64,000 nucleotides of DNA from Salegentibacter salinarum (GTDB lineage: Bacteria > Bacteroidota > Bacteroidia > Flavobacteriales > Flavobacteriaceae), in the NCBI RefSeq assembly GCF_900168115.1, contig NZ_FUZC01000010.1, forward strand, positions 104,997-168,996, in the 5' to 3' direction. The translations under genes were made by a program, and so were the position numbers. How positions within the stretch are numbered: position 1 is the stretch's first letter; each line of letters starts with the position of its first letter. The notes under the pieces were generated by a model. The model made no database searches. It was given only the letters and a program-made list of their open reading frames with translations, and was not told the DNA's origin. Of the stretch, positions 61,705-64,000 are shown piece by piece.

Positions 61705-62664
61705 TTATAAATTTGGCGTGGTTTTATTGATAAGGTAGCGTTCTTTTTCACGTTTAGAGCGTAAAATAAGCTCACCCAGGAAACCTGCAAGAAATAATTG
61801 CGAACCAATAATCATTACCGCAAGGGCTATATAAAACCAGGGGTTAGAAGTCACCAAAACATTGGGCAGGCCGTGATAAAGTTTGTAGAGTTTGGAAATC
61901 CCAATCCAACCGGCCGAAAGAAAACCGAAAATAAACATTAACACTCCTAAAGCTCCAAAAAGATGCATAGGCCTGCGGCCGAATTTAGAAAGAAACCAAA
62001 TGCTTAAAAGGTCGAGGAAGCCGTTAATAAATCTTTCGGCTCCAAATTTTGTTTTTCCGTATTTACGGGCCTGGTGTTGAACTTCTTTTTCGGTAATTTT
62101 AGTGAACCCCGAATTTTTCGCTAAAACCGGGATATAACGGTGCATTTCGCCATACACGTCAATATTTTTCACCACTGCCTGTCTGTAAGCTTTAAGTCCG
62201 CAATTAAAATCGTGAAGTTTGACTCCAGAAGTTTTTCTCGCCGCAGCATTGAAAATCTTTGAAGGGATATTTTTAGAAACGACAGAATCGTAGCGTTTCT
62301 TTTTCCAGCCCGAAACCAAGTCATAGCCTTGATTGGTAACCATCCTGTATAGTTCGGGAATTTCTTCGGGATTGTCCTGTAGATCGGCATCCATAGTGAT
62401 AATCACATCGCCCTGGGCGCGTAAGAAACCGGCGTGAAGTGCTTGGGATTTTCCGTAGTTTCTATTAAATTTTATTCCCTTAACCGCATGGTCGTTTTCT
62501 GCCAGGGCTTCAATGGTTTTCCAGGAATCGTCTGTACTGCCGTCGTCTATAAAAATGATTTCGTGTGAAAAGGAATTGGATCGCATTACTTTTGCGATCC
62601 AATTATATAATTCAGTTAAAGATTGTTCTTCGTTTAAAAGAGGAATAACGACGGAAATCTGCAT
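61705..62664 (-). CDS. glycosyltransferase family 2 protein with C-terminal membrane anchor
   Basis: 319 residues. The N-terminal GT-A domain has VVIPLLNEEQSL at residue 5, FIDDGSTDDSW near 39 and the metal-binding ITMDADLQDNPEE near 90. Two C-terminal membrane segments lie near 235-255 and 275-300. It resembles the dolichyl/undecaprenyl-phosphate mannosyl- or glucosyltransferases (DPM1/GtrB type). It probably moves a sugar to a polyprenyl carrier at the inner membrane. Three bases separate it from the DUF4199 gene upstream, which suggests translational coupling. Confidence 0.9.
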   Translation of the reverse strand: MQISVVIPLLNEEQSLTELYNWIAKVMRSNSFSHEIIFIDDGSTDDSWKTIEALAENDHAVKGIKFNRNYGKSQALHAGFLRAQGDVIITMDADLQDNPEEIPELYRMVTNQGYDLVSGWKKKRYDSVVSKNIPSKIFNAAARKTSGVKLHDFNCGLKAYRQAVVKNIDVYGEMHRYIPVLAKNSGFTKITEKEVQHQARKYGKTKFGAERFINGFLDLLSIWFLSKFGRRPMHLFGALGVLMFIFGFLSAGWIGISKLYKLYHGLPNVLVTSNPWFYIALAVMIIGSQLFLAGFLGELILRSKREKERYLINKTTPNL

Positions 62665-62667
62665 GTA

Positions 62668-63201
62668 TTAGACGTCTTGTGGGTTCTTATTTTTCATAAT
62701 TAGACCGGCAATTAAAGAATAAATTAGACCAAAAAATGCACTAAACCCTAGCCAAATAGCACCTCCCAGGAATGGATTAGAAACCCATTTTATCCATTGT
62801 AAGCTCATTTCTATTTGATCATCCGTTAGGTTTCCCATTTCATTCATATTATCCCGGGCTACTTCAATCATATCTTCAGCAAAATTAGGTTCAATAACAT
62901 AATTAAATAAAATGTTGTAAACCAAATAAATAAGGCCACTAATTACTGCTGCTGAGACGCCGGTTTTTAAAGCTTCACTTAGGCTTAAAAAATTATTGTT
63001 ATTTTTTTTATATCCTTTAATTGCTAAAACTATAACGACTAGAAATATAAAATAAAAAATATACATAGGCCATTGCTTGCCTTCTAGGGCCATACCCGTG
63101 ACATACATTATAATAGAAATTAAGACTAATATAATTCCTAATACCAGGCCATAATTTGCACCAAATTTACCGGGTGAAACTTTTGAAGTAGAATTTTCCA
63201 T
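62668..63201 (-). CDS. DUF4199 domain membrane protein
   Basis: 177 residues with four membrane segments, near 17-37, 45-62, 78-98 and 147-167. The layout, with LSLSEALKTGVSAAVISGLIY in the middle and a periplasmic loop containing EDMIEVARDNMNEMGN, is that of DUF4199, a family of unknown function common in Bacteroidota and often next to a GtrB-like glycosyltransferase. First gene of the operon DUF4199, glycosyltransferase, phosphohexomutase and ABC exporter. A helper role for the glycosyltransferase is inferred from the neighbourhood. Confidence 0.88.
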   Translation of the reverse strand: MENSTSKVSPGKFGANYGLVLGIILVLISIIMYVTGMALEGKQWPMYIFYFIFLVVIVLAIKGYKKNNNNFLSLSEALKTGVSAAVISGLIYLVYNILFNYVIEPNFAEDMIEVARDNMNEMGNLTDDQIEMSLQWIKWVSNPFLGGAIWLGFSAFFGLIYSLIAGLIMKNKNPQDV

Positions 63202-63290
63202 ATTTTAAGATTGTTTAGTTATACCGGTTAGTAAGCAAATATAGCAAAACGTTACATTGCATAAGAATTAAAAATATTTTTGTCTATCCC

Positions 63291-63320
63291 TTGTTTATAT
63301 AATGGAATTACTTAAATTTG
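63291..63320 (+). promoter_or_regulatory. promoter of rpmE2
   Basis: TTG (63291-63293), 19-base spacer and TAAATTTG (63313-63320): an exact match to the Bacteroidota housekeeping promoter pattern. The ATG lies 28 bases further, giving a short leader. Confidence 0.7.
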
Positions 63321-63348
63321 CACCTCGAAAATTAAAAGAACTAAAGCG

Positions 63349-63600
63349 ATGAAGCAGGGAATCCATCCGGAAAATTATAGATTAGTAGCATTTAAAGATA
63401 TGTCTAACGAAGATGTATTCATTACTAAATCTACCGCGAACACTAAAGAAACTATTGAAGTAGAAGGTACAGAGTATCCACTTGTCAAGTTGGAGATCTC
63501 GAGAACATCTCACCCATACTACACCGGGCAAACCAAATTGGTTGATAGTGCCGGGCGTATTGACAAGTTTAAGAATAAGTACAAGAAATTTAAGAAATAA
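63349..63600 (+). CDS. rpmE2: 50S ribosomal protein L31, type B
   Basis: 83 residues: [20 protein letters not shown] at the start and [20 protein letters not shown], then [10 protein letters not shown] at the end. It lacks the CxxC zinc motif of type A L31, as expected for the zinc-free type B form, which is the usual one in Bacteroidota. Strong promoter 28 bases upstream and terminator just downstream, so it is a single-gene transcript. A group II intron begins right behind its terminator. Confidence 0.97.
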   Translation: MKQGIHPENYRLVAFKDMSNEDVFITKSTANTKETIEVEGTEYPLVKLEISRTSHPYYTGQTKLVDSAGRIDKFKNKYKKFKK

Positions 63601-63627
63601 GTTTTTTGTTATATATAATTTCAAAAA

Positions 63628-63653
63628 GTCGTCTTTTTTAGACGGCTTTTTTT
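63628..63653 (+). terminator. intrinsic terminator of rpmE2
   Basis: Stem GTCGTCT/AGACGGC (one G-U) followed by seven T, 28 bases past the rpmE2 stop. Confidence 0.8.
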
Positions 63654-63656
63654 GTG

Positions 63657-64000
63657 GTGTGCCGTGCATGGCATATCACTTGACGGTGCAAGTCCGTTAT
63701 GGGGGTTTATAGCTACCTATCATTAGCCAAAGGCAAGGGTGTCCATCGTGAGGTGGAATCTGAAGGAAGCCTGCGGCAAAGTTCCGGTCCGAGGAACACG
63801 AACATCATATAAGGCATAGCTGATCTGGATGAGCTTGCCATACAAAGCGAAGTCCTAAAGCTATACGGAGATCAGGGTGTAGATGATGCGGATATATGGA
63901 ATGAAAGTGATATGTCTTACCGCGGGAGATCTCACAGACATAGGTGAAACAGTGTATGAGCCTATGGTTGAAACAAGATTTATTGTGAGAATTCAGCAAA
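63657..64000 (+). mobile_element. group II intron, 5' part (runs off the window)
   Basis: The boundary GTGTGCC fits the group II 5' consensus GUGYG. The sequence that follows carries conserved domain I words: GGTGCAAGTCCGTTATGG near 63685, GTGAGGTGGAATCTGAAGG near 63747, AAGCCTGCGGCAAAGTTCCG near 63766 and CGAGGAACACGAACATC near 63791. It is a structured RNA, not coding; short frames here are spurious. A reverse transcriptase/maturase gene in domain IV is expected a few hundred bases beyond the window. It starts about ten bases downstream of the rpmE2 terminator hairpin, leaving rpmE2 intact. The subclass is not assigned. Confidence 0.85.

Noticed and set aside
63805..63999. A 64-codon minus-strand frame
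   Set aside because: It lies within the group II intron RNA region, is rich in His and Cys without a domain, and touches the window edge.

Overview
The window looks like chromosomal DNA of a marine or halophilic Flavobacteriaceae bacterium (Bacteroidota; the Gramella/Salegentibacter/Zunongwangia type is my inference). The signs are low GC, A/T-rich leaders without clear Shine-Dalgarno sequences, promoter cores fitting the Bacteroidota TTG-N19-TAnnTTTG pattern, a SusC/SusD pair, many lipoboxes of the form SC/AC followed by acidic or polar residues, a fused OtsA-OtsB enzyme and a type B ribosomal protein L31. I saw no tRNA, rRNA, CRISPR array or prophage.

Left part (1-26.8 kb), sugar oxidation and uptake. 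After a partial alpha/beta hydrolase comes a five-gene minus-strand operon (6046 down to 754): lipoprotein TIM-barrel isomerase, NupG-type MFS permease, Gfo/Idh/MocA oxidoreductase, cytoplasmic TIM-barrel isomerase and a DUF1080 lipoprotein. Divergent to it are a GMC flavo-oxidoreductase with a C-x5-C-x3-C cluster motif and its Tat-exported small subunit. Together they read as a redox (3-keto-sugar) glycoside pathway split between periplasm and cytoplasm. Next is a second minus-strand operon (22341 down to 8649): SusC, SusD, two giant VCBS/ASPIC lipoproteins, a vanadium-haloperoxidase/PAP2 lipoprotein and a GyrI-like membrane protein. A perfect 16-bp LacI-type operator lies upstream of susC. 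A diacylglycerol-kinase-like gene, an App1-type phosphatase and tex follow.

Middle part (26.9-39.5 kb), envelope and osmotic stress. A duplicated two-gene module (membrane-anchored acidic protein plus PRC-barrel protein) has matching promoter regions. It is followed by a dienelactone-hydrolase lipoprotein, an M28 peptidase, a YtxH protein, trehalose-6-phosphate synthase/phosphatase, a divergent GH15 enzyme (probable trehalase) and two MscS channels.

Right part. 39.5-48.2 kb is a fatty-acid beta-oxidation set (acyl-CoA dehydrogenase, thiolase, hydroxyacyl-CoA dehydrogenase/enoyl-CoA hydratase, MarR regulator, acyl-CoA ligase), interrupted by a four-helix-bundle gene lying between inverted repeats. 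purL, a decayed lamin-tail-domain pseudogene, an rsmB-like methyltransferase, a Ycf48/BNR lipoprotein and an ECF sigma/anti-sigma/periplasmic-protein operon follow. Then come a small secreted protein and an operon of DUF4199, glycosyltransferase 2, phosphohexomutase and ABC exporter genes. The window ends with rpmE2, its terminator, and the 5' end of a group II intron starting about ten bases past the terminator hairpin and running off the edge.
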